64,000 nt of DNA from CAVPOO01 sp963707015 (GCA_963707015.1 CAVPOO010000021.1:1-64000); one strand, 5' to 3'. Shown: positions 1-9,643, numbered from the stretch's first letter. Translations and numbers: made by a program. Notes: a model not told the origin generated them from the letters alone.

Positions 1-1579
1 CCCACTCAATCGTTGCCGGCGGCTTGCCGGAGATATCGTAGGCAACGCGTGAGATGCCCGGAATCTCATTGATGATCCGGCGCGAGACGTGGTCAAGAAA
101 CTCATAGGGCAGATGCGCCCAGCGCGCCGTCATGAAGTCGATCGTCTCCACGGCACGCAAGGCAACGACATAGTCATAGCGGCGCCCGTCACCTGTCACC
201 CCGACCGACTTCACCGGCAGGAACACGACGAAGGCCTGACTGACCTTGTCGTAGAGGGCGTGTTTGCGCAGTTCCTCGATGAAGATATGATCCGCCAGCC
301 GCAGGGTATCCGCATAGTCCTTCCTGACCTCGCCGAGTATGCGCACGCCGAGGCCCGGTCCGGGGAAGGGATGTCGATAGACCATGTCATAGGGCAGACC
401 CAGTTCCACCCCGAGCTTCCTCACCTCATCCTTGAACAGCTCGCGCAGCGGTTCGATCAGCTTGAGGTTCATCTCTTCGGGCAAGCCCCCGACATTGTGG
501 TGGGACTTGATGAGGTGCGCCTTGCCGGTCTTCGCCCCCGCTGACTCGATGACATCGGGATAGATCGTGCCCTGGGCCAGCCAGCTGGCATTCGCCAGCC
601 TGGCGGCCTCCTCCTCGAACACCTGGATGAAGAGATTGCCGATGATCTTGCGTTTCTGCTCGGGATCGGCTTCACCCTGCAAGGCGGCGAGAAAGCGGGC
701 CTCTGCGTCCACCCGGACGACGTGCACCCCCATGTGCTCCCCGAAGGTGGCCATCACCTGATCGCCTTCCCGATGGCGCAGCAGGCCGTTATCGACGAAC
801 ACACAGGTCAGCTTGTCGCCGATGGCCCGATGCAGGAGCGCGGCCACGACCGAGGAATCGACACCGCCCGACAGGCCCAGCAGCACCTCGTCGTTACCGA
901 CCTGATCGCGGATCGTCTGAATGCTTTCCTCGATGATATTGCCGGGGGTCCACAGCGCCTCACAGGCACAGATGCCGATCAGGAACCGGTTCAGTATCCG
1001 CTCGCCCTGGTGCGTGTGCGTGACTTCCGGATGAAACTGCAGGCCATAATAACCCCGCGCGTCATCCGCCATGCCGGCAATCGGCGCGTTCTCGGTACTC
1101 GCCATGACCTTGAAACCCGCGGGCAACTGCACGACACGGTCGCCGTGGCTCATCCACACATCGAGCAGGCCATAGCCTTCGGGGCTGGTGTGATCTTCGA
1201 TGTCGGTCAGCAGGCGCGAGTGACCGCGCGCGCGCAACTGTGCATAGCCGTACTCATGATGTTCGGCATTCTCAACCACACCTCCGAGCTGGGCGGCCAT
1301 CGCCTGCATCCCGTAACAGATCCCCAGCACCGGCACGCCGAGTTCGAAGACCGCCTGCGGGACACGCGGTGTCTGCTCTGCCGTCACGGTCTCAGGCCCG
1401 CCCGAGAGGATGATTCCCTTCGGCGCGAAGTCGCGCAAGGCGTCGGCCTCCATGTCGTAGGGGTGGATCTCGCAATACACGCCCGCCTCGCGCACCCGGC
1501 GCGCGATGAGCTGGGTGTACTGGGAACCGAAATCCAGAATCAGGATGCGGTGGGCATGGATGTCAGGGTGGGCGTTCAC
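1..1579 (-). CDS. guaA: GMP synthase (glutamine-hydrolysing), 3' end cut by window
   Basis: Makes GMP from XMP, glutamine and ATP, the last step of guanine nucleotide synthesis in the cytoplasm. The start is GTG at 1577-1579; no in-frame ATG lies near the conserved N-terminus. Visible are the class I glutamine amidotransferase domain with the catalytic Cys in ICYGMQ (about residue 90), the ATP pyrophosphatase loop LSGGVDSS (about 233) and the C-terminal dimerisation domain, which ends in IEW at the window edge. By comparison with E. coli only the final residue and the stop are missing (526 codons present). It lies 98 bp behind guaB on the same strand, the usual guaBA order. Confidence 0.97.
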   Translation of the reverse strand, partial: MNAHPDIHAHRILILDFGSQYTQLIARRVREAGVYCEIHPYDMEADALRDFAPKGIILSGGPETVTAEQTPRVPQAVFELGVPVLGICYGMQAMAAQLGGVVENAEHHEYGYAQLRARGHSRLLTDIEDHTSPEGYGLLDVWMSHGDRVVQLPAGFKVMASTENAPIAGMADDARGYYGLQFHPEVTHTHQGERILNRFLIGICACEALWTPGNIIEESIQTIRDQVGNDEVLLGLSGGVDSSVVAALLHRAIGDKLTCVFVDNGLLRHREGDQVMATFGEHMGVHVVRVDAEARFLAALQGEADPEQKRKIIGNLFIQVFEEEAARLANASWLAQGTIYPDVIESAGAKTGKAHLIKSHHNVGGLPEEMNLKLIEPLRELFKDEVRKLGVELGLPYDMVYRHPFPGPGLGVRILGEVRKDYADTLRLADHIFIEELRKHALYDKVSQAFVVFLPVKSVGVTGDGRRYDYVVALRAVETIDFMTARWAHLPYEFLDHVSRRIINEIPGISRVAYDISGKPPATIEW

Positions 1580-1677
1580 GCTGGGGCACTCACTGGGTGG
1601 CGACAAGAGACGGACGCGGCGAGAGAAACGGGATAGGCGGAGCGATCTTTCCGGCGCCTTAACCGGCATCCCCGACC

Positions 1678-3138
1678 TCATCCCCGGTAATTCGGGGCTT
1701 CCTTGGTGATCTGCACATCATGCACATGGCTTTCCTTTATCCCGGCGGCCGTGACGCGAACGAACTCGGGCTTGGTGCGCATCTCTTCAATGCTGCGACA
1801 ACCGGTATAGCCCATGCTGGAACGCAACCCGCCGAGGAGCTGGTGGATGACGGGCTGCAGTGGTCCCTTGTAGGGCACGCGCCCTTCGATACCTTCCGGA
1901 ACCAGCTTGCCGGCGTCACTTCCCTCCTGGAAGTAACGGTCGCTGGAGCCCTCTTGCGAGCCCATCGCGCCGAGTGAACCCATGCCGCGGTAGGACTTGT
2001 AGGAGCGCCCCTGGTACAGCTCGACCTCCCCCGGCGCCTCTTCGGTTCCGGCAAACATGCTTCCTACCATGATCGAGTGCGCACCCGCCGCGACTGCCTT
2101 GGCCATGTCGCCGGAATAGCGTATCCCGCCATCGGCGATCAGGGGGATACCTGGCACCCGCAACTCCTTCGCGACATTGGCCACGGCGCTGATCTGGGGA
2201 ACGCCAACGCCGGCGACGATTCGCGTTGTACAGATGGAACCCGGACCGATGCCCACCTTGACTGCATCGGCACCGGCCTCGATCAGTGCCCGCGCGGCCG
2301 AGGCGGTGGCAATATTTCCGCCGATGACCTGCATATCGGGAAAATTCGCCTTCACCCAGCGCACACGGTCGATGACGCCCTGGGCATGGCCGTGCGCGGT
2401 ATCCACCACGATCACATCGACACCGGCCGCCACCAGGGCCTCGACGCGCTCGTCGGTGCCGGCACCGACACCCACGGCGGCGCCGACCCGGAGCTGTCCC
2501 TGATCATCCTTGCACGCGTTCGGCCAGTCCCTTGCCTTCTGGATGTCCTTGACCGTTACCAGGCCCCGCAACTCAAAATTATCGCCAACCACCAGCACCT
2601 TCTCGATGCGGTGCTCGTGCAGCAGCTTCAGGATCTCGTCGCGTTCCGCCCCCTCCCGGACCGTCACCAGGCGCTCCTTCGGCGTCATGATGCTGGATAC
2701 CGGGTTGTCATAACCCGTCTCGAAGCGAAGGTCGCGATGCGTCACAATACCCACCAGGCCCCCGCCATCACACACCGGCACACCGGAAATATTGTGTGCA
2801 CGCGTCAGATCGAGCACCTCGCGGATACTCGTGTCCGGCGTGACGGTGATGGGATTCTTGATGACTCCGCTTTCAAACTTCTTGACCGTGCGCACGTGAT
2901 CGGACTGCTGGTTGACGGTCATATTCTTGTGGACGATGCCCATACCGCCCTCCTGTGCCAGCGCGATGGCAAGGCGCGCCTCGGTCACGGTGTCCATGGC
3001 GGCAGACAGCAGGGGGATATTCAGGCTGATCTCCCGGGTGAGGCGTGTCTTGAGGCTCACATCCCGAGGCAGAACGGAAGAATGCGCAGGGAGCAGCAGA
3101 ACATCATCGAATGTCAGGGCTTGTTCGGCAATACGCAT
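1678..3138 (-). CDS. guaB: IMP dehydrogenase
   Basis: Oxidises IMP to XMP with NAD, the first committed step to GMP; its product feeds the downstream guaA. The 486-aa protein has the usual length and layout: a TIM barrel split by a CBS pair at about 92-205, the GGNIATA phosphate/IMP region, the catalytic Cys in GSICTTR (about 303), and the GMGSLGAM flap segment. The start gives the family N-terminus MRIAEQALTFDDVLL. It is divergent from xseA, with 115 bp between the start codons. Confidence 0.98.
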   Translation of the reverse strand: MRIAEQALTFDDVLLLPAHSSVLPRDVSLKTRLTREISLNIPLLSAAMDTVTEARLAIALAQEGGMGIVHKNMTVNQQSDHVRTVKKFESGVIKNPITVTPDTSIREVLDLTRAHNISGVPVCDGGGLVGIVTHRDLRFETGYDNPVSSIMTPKERLVTVREGAERDEILKLLHEHRIEKVLVVGDNFELRGLVTVKDIQKARDWPNACKDDQGQLRVGAAVGVGAGTDERVEALVAAGVDVIVVDTAHGHAQGVIDRVRWVKANFPDMQVIGGNIATASAARALIEAGADAVKVGIGPGSICTTRIVAGVGVPQISAVANVAKELRVPGIPLIADGGIRYSGDMAKAVAAGAHSIMVGSMFAGTEEAPGEVELYQGRSYKSYRGMGSLGAMGSQEGSSDRYFQEGSDAGKLVPEGIEGRVPYKGPLQPVIHQLLGGLRSSMGYTGCRSIEEMRTKPEFVRVTAAGIKESHVHDVQITKEAPNYRG

Positions 3139-3253
3139 CGCGTGGGATCCCTACGTGGGCCGGGTTTTCGGCAAGGCTGCAATTATAGGTACTGACCGGC
3201 TGCCGGTAAACCGGACGGCGACAGGGAGAACCCCGTTGACGGAAGGCGGTTTC

Positions 3254-4654
3254 ATGGTCGTTGCCGCCTGGGGTATGCTTGCCGACATGCCTGCCGCCAC
3301 CGCCCCTGCCATTGGCCGCGATGTCTATACGGTTTCCCGCCTGAACCGCGAGGCCCGTCTGCTGCTGGAAAACGGTTTCCCTCTGCTCTGGCTGGAAGGC
3401 GAGCTTTCCAATTTCGTACGCCCGGCCTCGGGCCACCTCTATTTCAGCCTCAAGGACGCCGCTGCCCAGGTGCGCTGCGCCATGTTCCGGAATCGCAATC
3501 AGCGTCTGAATTTCGAGCCCGAATCCGGTATGCAGGTCCTGGTGCGGGCGCAGATCAGTCTCTACGAGGCGCGCGGTGAGTACCAGCTCATCGTCGAGCA
3601 TATGGAGGTGGCGGGCGACGGTGCCCTGCGCCGGGCCTTCGAGGCACTCAAGCAACGCCTCGCCGCAGAGGGCCTCTTCGACGAGGCGCACAAGCAGCCG
3701 CTTCCCGCACTGCCTGCGCAGATCGGTGTCATTACCTCGCCCACGGGTGCGGCCATCCGCGATATTCTGAGCGTGCTCAAACGCCGGTTTCCGGCCATAC
3801 CCGTGCTGATTTACCCGGTTGCCGTGCAGGGCGCGCCGGCAGCCGGACAGATCGCCGCCGCCATCGCGCTCGCCGACCGGCGCAAGGACTGTGACGTGCT
3901 GATCGTGGCGCGGGGCGGTGGCTCGCTCGAGGACCTGTGGCCATTCAACGAAGAAGTCGTGGCGCGCGCCATCTACGCCTGCACCCTGCCGGTCATCAGT
4001 GGCGTTGGTCACGAGATTGACTTCACGATTGCCGATTTTGTCGCTGACCGGCGCGCGCCGACACCCTCTGTCGCCGCCGAGATGGTCAGCCCCGATCAGA
4101 CTGAATGGCTGGCAACACTGCGCGCGCTGGACATGCGGCTGGCACAGCTGCTGAAGCGGCATCTGCATTCACTGGCTCAGCGGCTCGAGTGGCTTCACAA
4201 GCGTCTCGCGCAACAGCACCCGGGGCAGCGGCTGCGGCAACAGGCCCAGCGTCTCGATGACCTCGAACAGCGCCTGCGGCTGTCCCTGCAGAGCCAACTG
4301 CGTCACAAGGAGGCCAGGCTCGCCGGGCTGAACGCACACCTGCTGCGTTACAGTCCCGCGCCGCGCATCCGGCAGCTCGGCCTGGATTGCTCGGAATCCC
4401 TACGACGGCTGCGCACGGCCGTCGAGCATCGGCTCAGTCTGTATCAGGCACGCGTGCACGCGCTGATGCGCGAACTGGACGCCGTCAGCCCGCTCGCCAC
4501 CCTCGAGCGTGGCTATGGAATTGTCACTGTGACGGAAACCGGCAAGGTGTTGTACGATGCCGCCGAGGTGCACGCCGGGGATCGAATCGAGGCGCGCCTT
4601 GCCCATGGCAGTCTGTCCTGCACCGTCGACGAGGTGCACGAGCAGGAGGGTTGA
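3254..4654 (+). CDS. xseA: Exodeoxyribonuclease VII large subunit
   Basis: Large subunit of exonuclease VII, which degrades single-stranded DNA from both ends together with XseB (encoded at 49165 here, far away). Visible are an N-terminal OB-fold with the VSRLN...LWLEGELSNF pattern, the central catalytic region (GVITSPTGAAIRDI, ARGGGSLEDLWPFNEE, GVGHEIDFTIADFVADRRAPTPS) and a long helical C-terminal part. I chose ATG 3254 because GGAAGG sits 7 nt upstream, giving 466 aa. ATG 3287 would give 455 aa, nearer to the E. coli length (456), but has a poor ribosome site. The frame is open further upstream into guaB antisense, which is not coding. Confidence 0.95.
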   Translation: MVVAAWGMLADMPAATAPAIGRDVYTVSRLNREARLLLENGFPLLWLEGELSNFVRPASGHLYFSLKDAAAQVRCAMFRNRNQRLNFEPESGMQVLVRAQISLYEARGEYQLIVEHMEVAGDGALRRAFEALKQRLAAEGLFDEAHKQPLPALPAQIGVITSPTGAAIRDILSVLKRRFPAIPVLIYPVAVQGAPAAGQIAAAIALADRRKDCDVLIVARGGGSLEDLWPFNEEVVARAIYACTLPVISGVGHEIDFTIADFVADRRAPTPSVAAEMVSPDQTEWLATLRALDMRLAQLLKRHLHSLAQRLEWLHKRLAQQHPGQRLRQQAQRLDDLEQRLRLSLQSQLRHKEARLAGLNAHLLRYSPAPRIRQLGLDCSESLRRLRTAVEHRLSLYQARVHALMRELDAVSPLATLERGYGIVTVTETGKVLYDAAEVHAGDRIEARLAHGSLSCTVDEVHEQEG

Positions 4655-4683
4655 GAGGAAAGGGGAATAAAGAACAGGGAATC

Positions 4684-4819
4684 CAGAACCCAGAATTCAG
4701 AAGACAGAAACAGGCTTGCGGGTTTGAAGATTCTGTATTCTGTATTCTGTATTCTGTATTCTGCATTCTGTATTCTGCATTCTGACTTCTGACTTCTGAC
4801 TTCTGACTTCTGGATTCTG
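4684..4819. repeat. Heptanucleotide repeat cluster in inverted arrangement
   Basis: On the plus strand TTCTG recurs 13 times at an exact 7-base period (4731, 4738, and so on to 4815), with the two linking bases mostly TA, CA or AC. Just upstream the same unit occurs four times in the opposite orientation (CAGAA at 4684, 4691, 4698 and 4705). The two arms can pair imperfectly across a spacer of about 20 bases, so the xseA-peptidase spacer could fold into a long hairpin. It resembles the short tandemly repeated heptamers known from cyanobacteria and other bacteria. Short reading frames through it are repeat artefacts. Confidence 0.9.
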
Positions 4820-4896
4820 GCGCGAGCACTGAAGCCACGGCACCTGCGAGTTACCGAAGAACCCAGACGACGAACCCCGACAAGGAACCCCAATTC

Positions 4897-5775
4897 ATGC
4901 ACAGATCCGGATGGCGATGTCACTGGCGCGTAATCGCGATCGTTATGCTGTTCGCGGCAGGCACTGCCCTCGGGCAGGACCTGCCGCGCGAGGCAGCCGT
5001 CCCCGGTGGGGTGGTGATCCGGGACCTGGGTCCCGCCCCCACCCGGCCGTCGGTCACCTTCAACGGCAGTCCGGTCATGGTGGTGCCGCGCGCCGAGGGC
5101 TGGGTCGCGGTGGTGGGCATCCCGCTGGGCGCCAAACCGGGCAGCCATGCCCTGCAGGTGAAAGACGCCGGTGGCAGGACGAAAAGGCTCGCCTTTGAGA
5201 TTCAGGACAAGGCCTACGAGACCCAGCACATCACCATCAAGGACAAGCGCAAGGTCAACCCCAACACGCAGGACCTGGAACGCATTGGCAGGGAGAAGGC
5301 GCGTATCCAGCGGGCACTGGCCAGGTTCAGTGAGCAGGACGATGTGGTGCTGTCACTGGCCCTGCCGGTGGCAGGCCCGACCAGCAGCCCCTTTGGCCTG
5401 CGCCGTTACTTCAATGAGCAGCCCCGCAATCCGCACAGTGGACTGGACATCGCCGCGCCGAAGGGTACGCCAATCCGCGCCCCTGCCCCCGGTCGCGTTA
5501 TCGATACCGGAGACTTCTTCTTCAACGGCAATACCGTCTTCCTGGATCATGGGCAGGGCCTGGTGACCATGTACTGTCATATGGACCGTATCGATGTCGA
5601 ACCGGATCAGCGGGTCGAGACGGGTGACACGCTGGGTGCGGTCGGTATGACCGGAAGGGTCACGGGCCCGCATCTGCACTGGGGCGTCAGCCTGAATGAT
5701 GTGCGGGTAGACCCCGGCCTGTTTACGCGGGCTGACGAGGACACGGCCCGCGCGGGCGTGGTGACGGCGGAATGA
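4897..5775 (+). CDS. M23 (LytM-type) metallopeptidase, secreted
   Basis: Predicted periplasmic zinc endopeptidase acting on peptidoglycan cross-links. The N-terminus is a signal peptide (basic start, then VIAIVMLFAAGTALG, cleavage near residue 26). An Ig-like region of about 100 residues follows, then the LytM domain with the zinc ligands in HSGLDIAAP (His and Asp, about residue 180), HGQGLVTMYCHM and HLHWG (about 258). All expected ligands are present, so it should be active rather than an EnvC-like activator. The start is the ATG giving the signal peptide. It is separated from xseA by the repeat cluster and converges with the porin gene. Confidence 0.92.
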   Translation: MHRSGWRCHWRVIAIVMLFAAGTALGQDLPREAAVPGGVVIRDLGPAPTRPSVTFNGSPVMVVPRAEGWVAVVGIPLGAKPGSHALQVKDAGGRTKRLAFEIQDKAYETQHITIKDKRKVNPNTQDLERIGREKARIQRALARFSEQDDVVLSLALPVAGPTSSPFGLRRYFNEQPRNPHSGLDIAAPKGTPIRAPAPGRVIDTGDFFFNGNTVFLDHGQGLVTMYCHMDRIDVEPDQRVETGDTLGAVGMTGRVTGPHLHWGVSLNDVRVDPGLFTRADEDTARAGVVTAE

Positions 5776-5840
5776 CGAGCACCGGCAGCCCGGCCCATGG
5801 AGCGCCGTAATGGTATTTCTTTACGCACATGCATCTGCCG

Positions 5841-7229
5841 TCACCAGAGCGGGATTTCATAATTCACGATAATCCGGTTGTCGGTGACATCCGCTGCGCC
5901 GGCACCCTCCTGATCGACGTAGGCATGCCGCAGGCGAATCCATAAGCCCTTCAACAGATCCTGCTGCACGCGATAGTCAACCGTGATATCGATCTCCCTC
6001 TGGTCCGGGCTGGCCTTCGACCCCGAATCAGGCGTATCGCCATCGACATAGTTGGCGAAGGCGCTCAGCCCCTTGATGCCCAGGGAGCGAAAATCGGTGG
6101 ACAGGCCGATTAACCAGGCGCTCTCGCCGGCCCGGTCGAAGTCCTGGACGATGACCGAAGCGTAACCGGGATACCCGCCATAGGGACTGCGGATACCACT
6201 GTTGTCGGCAGTCGACGTATGCGCAACGGTAAGGATCGCGCCGGCATAGCTGGTCGATAGCTTGGCGCCCCAGACGCGGGTATCGAACTTTCCGTCGAGC
6301 TCCTGTCCGACGCTTTTCTGGCTGGTAAATTGTCCGGCAAAGCGGATCGCCACGTCATCTGTGAGCGTCCAGGCGGCATGCCCCTCGGAATAGAAGGTAT
6401 TCATGAAGTCCCAGGCGTACTGGTTGGTCGCGCCGATATCCGCCCCGTCACCGAACGCGTAGCGGGCACCCGCAAGGGTCAGGCCCTTGTTCTCACCCTC
6501 AATGCCCGCCGCCTGCGACATGCTGACAAACTTGCTGGAATCACGCGGTTTGATCCTTGTGATGTGTGACGCGACCACATCGAGCCGATCGACACCCAAT
6601 CGGTACAGCGTCAATGCCTCGAAGGTGTTGGGCACCATGCGCGTGTCATTCGCGTTCACATAGGGCAGATGGAACGCCTGGCGAAAGGCCCGCAGGATAA
6701 CATCGCCACCGAGCTGTATCTGGGCATACAGTTGGCCCAGAACGGTGAAACTGTTCTGCACCGGCTTGAGAAGTCCGGTCCCAGCCTTGTCCCGCGGGCC
6801 ACGGAGCTTCTGCGAAGTATAGAGATTCGCGCCGAGCCGCAGTGTCTGTTTCCACCAGCCCGTCTGGTAGGCAAGGGAACCGCCGGCGGCCCAGGCCTCG
6901 CGGTCCTGGGCGTCATCGCGGTTCTGGTCGAGATAATAGGTCCGGAAATTCCCGATCAGGTGGCCTTCCCGCCAGAAACGCGGGATCGCCTGCAACGCCT
7001 TGCGCAGGTTCGGAAACAGCGAGGGCCGGCGTTTCTCCTCGATGGTATCGGCAACCCCCTCCCCGAAGGCCGATTTCTCCTCTTCCACCGACGCAGGCGG
7101 CGCATCGGTACTGAGGTACTCGGCATCGACCGCGAGTCCGTCCCGAACCAGCAAGACCAGGCAACAGAGGAGCCCCATCGTCGCAAGGCGCCGGCAGGCC
7201 TTTGTTTCTGGCAGGTCGGATCCGATCAT
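5841..7229 (-). CDS. OprD-family outer membrane porin
   Basis: Predicted outer-membrane beta-barrel for small solutes. It has a signal peptide with hydrophobic core MGLLCCLVLLV, an N-terminal region with the OprD-like pattern GNFRTYYLDQNRDD, alternating beta-strand segments throughout, and an aromatic C-terminal residue (NYEIPLW), typical of barrel proteins. The 462-aa length fits the family. I chose ATG 7229; a GTG at 7238 and an ATG at 7178 also keep a signal peptide. It lies 82 bp downstream of an orphan solute-binding lipoprotein on the same strand, which suggests linked uptake of the same solute. The substrate is unknown. Confidence 0.85.
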   Translation of the reverse strand: MIGSDLPETKACRRLATMGLLCCLVLLVRDGLAVDAEYLSTDAPPASVEEEKSAFGEGVADTIEEKRRPSLFPNLRKALQAIPRFWREGHLIGNFRTYYLDQNRDDAQDREAWAAGGSLAYQTGWWKQTLRLGANLYTSQKLRGPRDKAGTGLLKPVQNSFTVLGQLYAQIQLGGDVILRAFRQAFHLPYVNANDTRMVPNTFEALTLYRLGVDRLDVVASHITRIKPRDSSKFVSMSQAAGIEGENKGLTLAGARYAFGDGADIGATNQYAWDFMNTFYSEGHAAWTLTDDVAIRFAGQFTSQKSVGQELDGKFDTRVWGAKLSTSYAGAILTVAHTSTADNSGIRSPYGGYPGYASVIVQDFDRAGESAWLIGLSTDFRSLGIKGLSAFANYVDGDTPDSGSKASPDQREIDITVDYRVQQDLLKGLWIRLRHAYVDQEGAGAADVTDNRIIVNYEIPLW

Positions 7230-7310
7230 GGCGTGCACCAGCGGCCCGCGAGTTCCGTCCGGACCGCACGCGATGCGCCAGTTGCTCGATCAGGAATCAG
7301 CAGACCAGGG

Positions 7311-8114
7311 TCACTTTATCTCCACCCGCACCGGGATCCATTGATTGAGTGTGGCCTGCAGGCGCCCGCTCTTCTTCCATTGCTCGATCATCGCGTCGAG
7401 CTCATCGCGAAACTGCACGTCGGATGTGCGCACGGCCCAGGCGAGCTCTTCCTCCGTCAGCGGCCAATACAGTGCGACCACCTCATTCTCCAGGGGATCG
7501 CTCGCGAGCCGCCAGGCCGTCGGCGCATCGTGGATGAAGACATCAATCTGCCTGGCGCGCAGTGCCGGGATGCCTGCCTCCCCGGATTTCAGCGGTACCG
7601 GCTGCGCCTGCACGAGATTACTCTCGACAAACAGCGCGCCGGTCGTGCCCACGACGAAGCCGACCCGCAGTTTCGTCTCGTACAGCGCACGCGGCGAACT
7701 GAGCCTGCCGATATCCTCCGTCCGGATGATGGCCATCTGGCCGATCCGCATATAGGGCTCGGTAAAACTGACGAGCCGCTTGCGCTCCTGCGTGATCGAC
7801 ATGCCGGACATGATCACATCGATCTTGCCCGCATTGAGTGCAGGAATCAGCTGCTCCCAGGGCGTCTCGACAAGCTGGACCTCTTTGCCGAGGTCCTTGC
7901 CCATCTGGCGGGCAAGCACAACCTCGATACCCTGAAGCTTGCCGTCCTCCTTGTAGGCAATGGGGGGATAATCCGGGTCAATACCCACCCGCATGACCTT
8001 CGGGGATCCGGCGGTTGATGCCACGGGCCCGGATGTCTGCGTTGCCACACCCGCACAGCCTCCCAACACCAGCACCATTGCTGCAATGATCCAGTTTCGA
8101 TTTGCTCTCACCAT
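7311..8114 (-). CDS. Family 3 extracellular solute-binding lipoprotein
   Basis: Amino-acid-type periplasmic binding protein (SBP_bac_3 fold), 267 aa. The N-terminus has a signal with lipobox VLGGC, so it should be lipid-anchored. The mature part starts VMRVGIDPDYPPIAYKEDG and contains the ligand-binding signature SGMSITQERKRLVSFTEPY and a late Asp in DVFIHDAP. ATG 8114 is preceded by AAGGAG at 7 nt, which decides the start. No ABC permease or ATPase gene adjoins it; its only same-strand neighbour is the OprD-type porin. It could serve a transporter encoded elsewhere or act as a sensor or periplasmic enzyme of the same fold. The ligand is unknown. Confidence 0.88.
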   Translation of the reverse strand: MVRANRNWIIAAMVLVLGGCAGVATQTSGPVASTAGSPKVMRVGIDPDYPPIAYKEDGKLQGIEVVLARQMGKDLGKEVQLVETPWEQLIPALNAGKIDVIMSGMSITQERKRLVSFTEPYMRIGQMAIIRTEDIGRLSSPRALYETKLRVGFVVGTTGALFVESNLVQAQPVPLKSGEAGIPALRARQIDVFIHDAPTAWRLASDPLENEVVALYWPLTEEELAWAVRTSDVQFRDELDAMIEQWKKSGRLQATLNQWIPVRVEIK

Positions 8115-8251
8115 GGATTGACTCCTTTTTCCCTGAATGCCCCAGGCAAATGCTCTGCCGGTTATGGTCGCAAGATCTGCACGCTGTGCCCGGATGCTAC
8201 CGGCGCTGTCCTGCCCGCTCCAGCCTGCCCCGTGTTGCCGGCGCAACCTGG

Positions 8252-9643
8252 TCACGGGCGTTTTACGTGCCGCAGCAGGCGTTTGCGGTGGCGCTGCTGC
8301 CGCGGGGTGAGGCGATTGCCTTTATCCTTGAAAGGATTCTCACCCGTCTTCAATTCGAGGCGTATGGGTGTGCCGACCAGTGCCAGCGCCCGGCGAAAGG
8401 TGTTCTCCAGATAACGTCGGTAGGGATCGGGCAAGCGCTCGGTCTGGTTGCCGTGAATGACGATTACCGGGGGGTTGCGACCGCCCTGGTGCGCGTAACG
8501 CAGCTTGATACGGCGCCCACGTACCAGCGGTGGCGGATGGGCGTGCACCGCCTGCTCCAGCACGCGGTTCAGTTCGGCGGTAGGAATGTCCCGCGTCGCT
8601 GATGCATGGCAGCGCTGAAGACAGGCGAACAGCTCCCCTACCCCACTGCCATGCAGGGCCGAAATGTAGCGCACCTCGGCAAAGCCGGCAAAGGGCAGCT
8701 TGCGTTCCAGCTCCTGTTTCACACGTGCGCGCGCATGCTCACTCAGGCCGTCCCATTTGTTGACAGCGATGAGCAGTGCGCGGCCGGCCTCGGCCGCGTA
8801 GCCTGCCAGCGTGGCATCCTGATCCGTGATGCCTTCCTGTGCGTCCAGTATCAGCAGTGTGACCTGCGCGGCCTGCATGGCCTGCAGTGCCTTTATCACG
8901 CTGAATTTTTCTACCGCTCCCTTGACGCGGCTGCGGCGTCTCACACCGGCCGTGTCGATCAGGGTGTAGCGCGTGCCATCACGCGTGAAGGGCAGGAAGA
9001 TGCTGTCGCGTGTGGTTCCCGGCTGATCGAAGGCCAACACCCGTTCCTCGCCGAGGATACGGTTGGCGAGAGTGGACTTGCCGACGTTCGGCCGCCCGAT
9101 GAGCGCGATGCGTATTCCTGAATCGACATCCTCCCCGGCGATTTCGTCCGGGGATGGCAGGCTATTCAGCGCCTCGTCAATGAGACTGCGTACGCCCTGA
9201 CGGTGGGCCGCCGAAAGCGCATGGGGTTGCCCCAGTCCCAGCCCGAAGAAGTCAGCCGTGGCCACGTCGGGATTCAGTCCGTCAGTCTTGTTGACGGCGA
9301 GCACGACCGGCTTGCCGGCGCGGCGCAAACGGTCGCTGATGTCCTGATCGGCTGCTGTCAGCCCGTCCCGGGCATCGACGAGAAAGATGATGGCGTCGGC
9401 TTCCTCGACCGCCTGCCAGGCCTGCCGGGCCATCAAGGCCTCGATGCCCTCCGCCTCGTCAGTGAGCCCGCCGGTGTCGACCACCAGATAGGGACGGGAC
9501 CCCAGCCGTCCCTCGCCGTACTTTCGGTCCCGCGTCAGGCCGGGGAAATCGGCGACCAGCGCATCACGGGTACCCGTGAGCACGTTGAAGAGGGTTGACT
9601 TTCCGACGTTGGGCCGGCCAACCAGGGCAATAACGGATAACAT
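8252..9643 (-). CDS. der: Ribosome biogenesis GTPase Der (EngA)
   Basis: Essential GTPase for assembly of the 50S subunit. It has two tandem G domains, each starting with a GRPNVGKSTL Walker A loop (near the N-terminus and about residue 180), with DTGG and DTAG G3 and NKTD and NKWD G4 motifs, and a C-terminal KH-like domain rich in basic residues. The length of 463 aa fits the family. It sits downstream of bamB in the common yfgM-bamB-der order. Confidence 0.97.
   Translation of the reverse strand: MLSVIALVGRPNVGKSTLFNVLTGTRDALVADFPGLTRDRKYGEGRLGSRPYLVVDTGGLTDEAEGIEALMARQAWQAVEEADAIIFLVDARDGLTAADQDISDRLRRAGKPVVLAVNKTDGLNPDVATADFFGLGLGQPHALSAAHRQGVRSLIDEALNSLPSPDEIAGEDVDSGIRIALIGRPNVGKSTLANRILGEERVLAFDQPGTTRDSIFLPFTRDGTRYTLIDTAGVRRRSRVKGAVEKFSVIKALQAMQAAQVTLLILDAQEGITDQDATLAGYAAEAGRALLIAVNKWDGLSEHARARVKQELERKLPFAGFAEVRYISALHGSGVGELFACLQRCHASATRDIPTAELNRVLEQAVHAHPPPLVRGRRIKLRYAHQGGRNPPVIVIHGNQTERLPDPYRRYLENTFRRALALVGTPIRLELKTGENPFKDKGNRLTPRQQRHRKRLLRHVKRP

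Noticed and set aside
722..1636. A 304-codon plus-strand frame opposite guaA
   Set aside because: Antisense shadow of guaA, with no conserved motif.
2077..3195. A 372-codon plus-strand frame opposite guaB
   Set aside because: Antisense shadow of guaB; composition reflects the complement of its codons.
4513..5229. Minus-strand frames reading through the heptamer array as Ser/Gln/Tyr-rich repeats
   Set aside because: The peptide repeats arise from the 7-base DNA repeat and overlap conserved xseA and peptidase coding sequence on the other strand.
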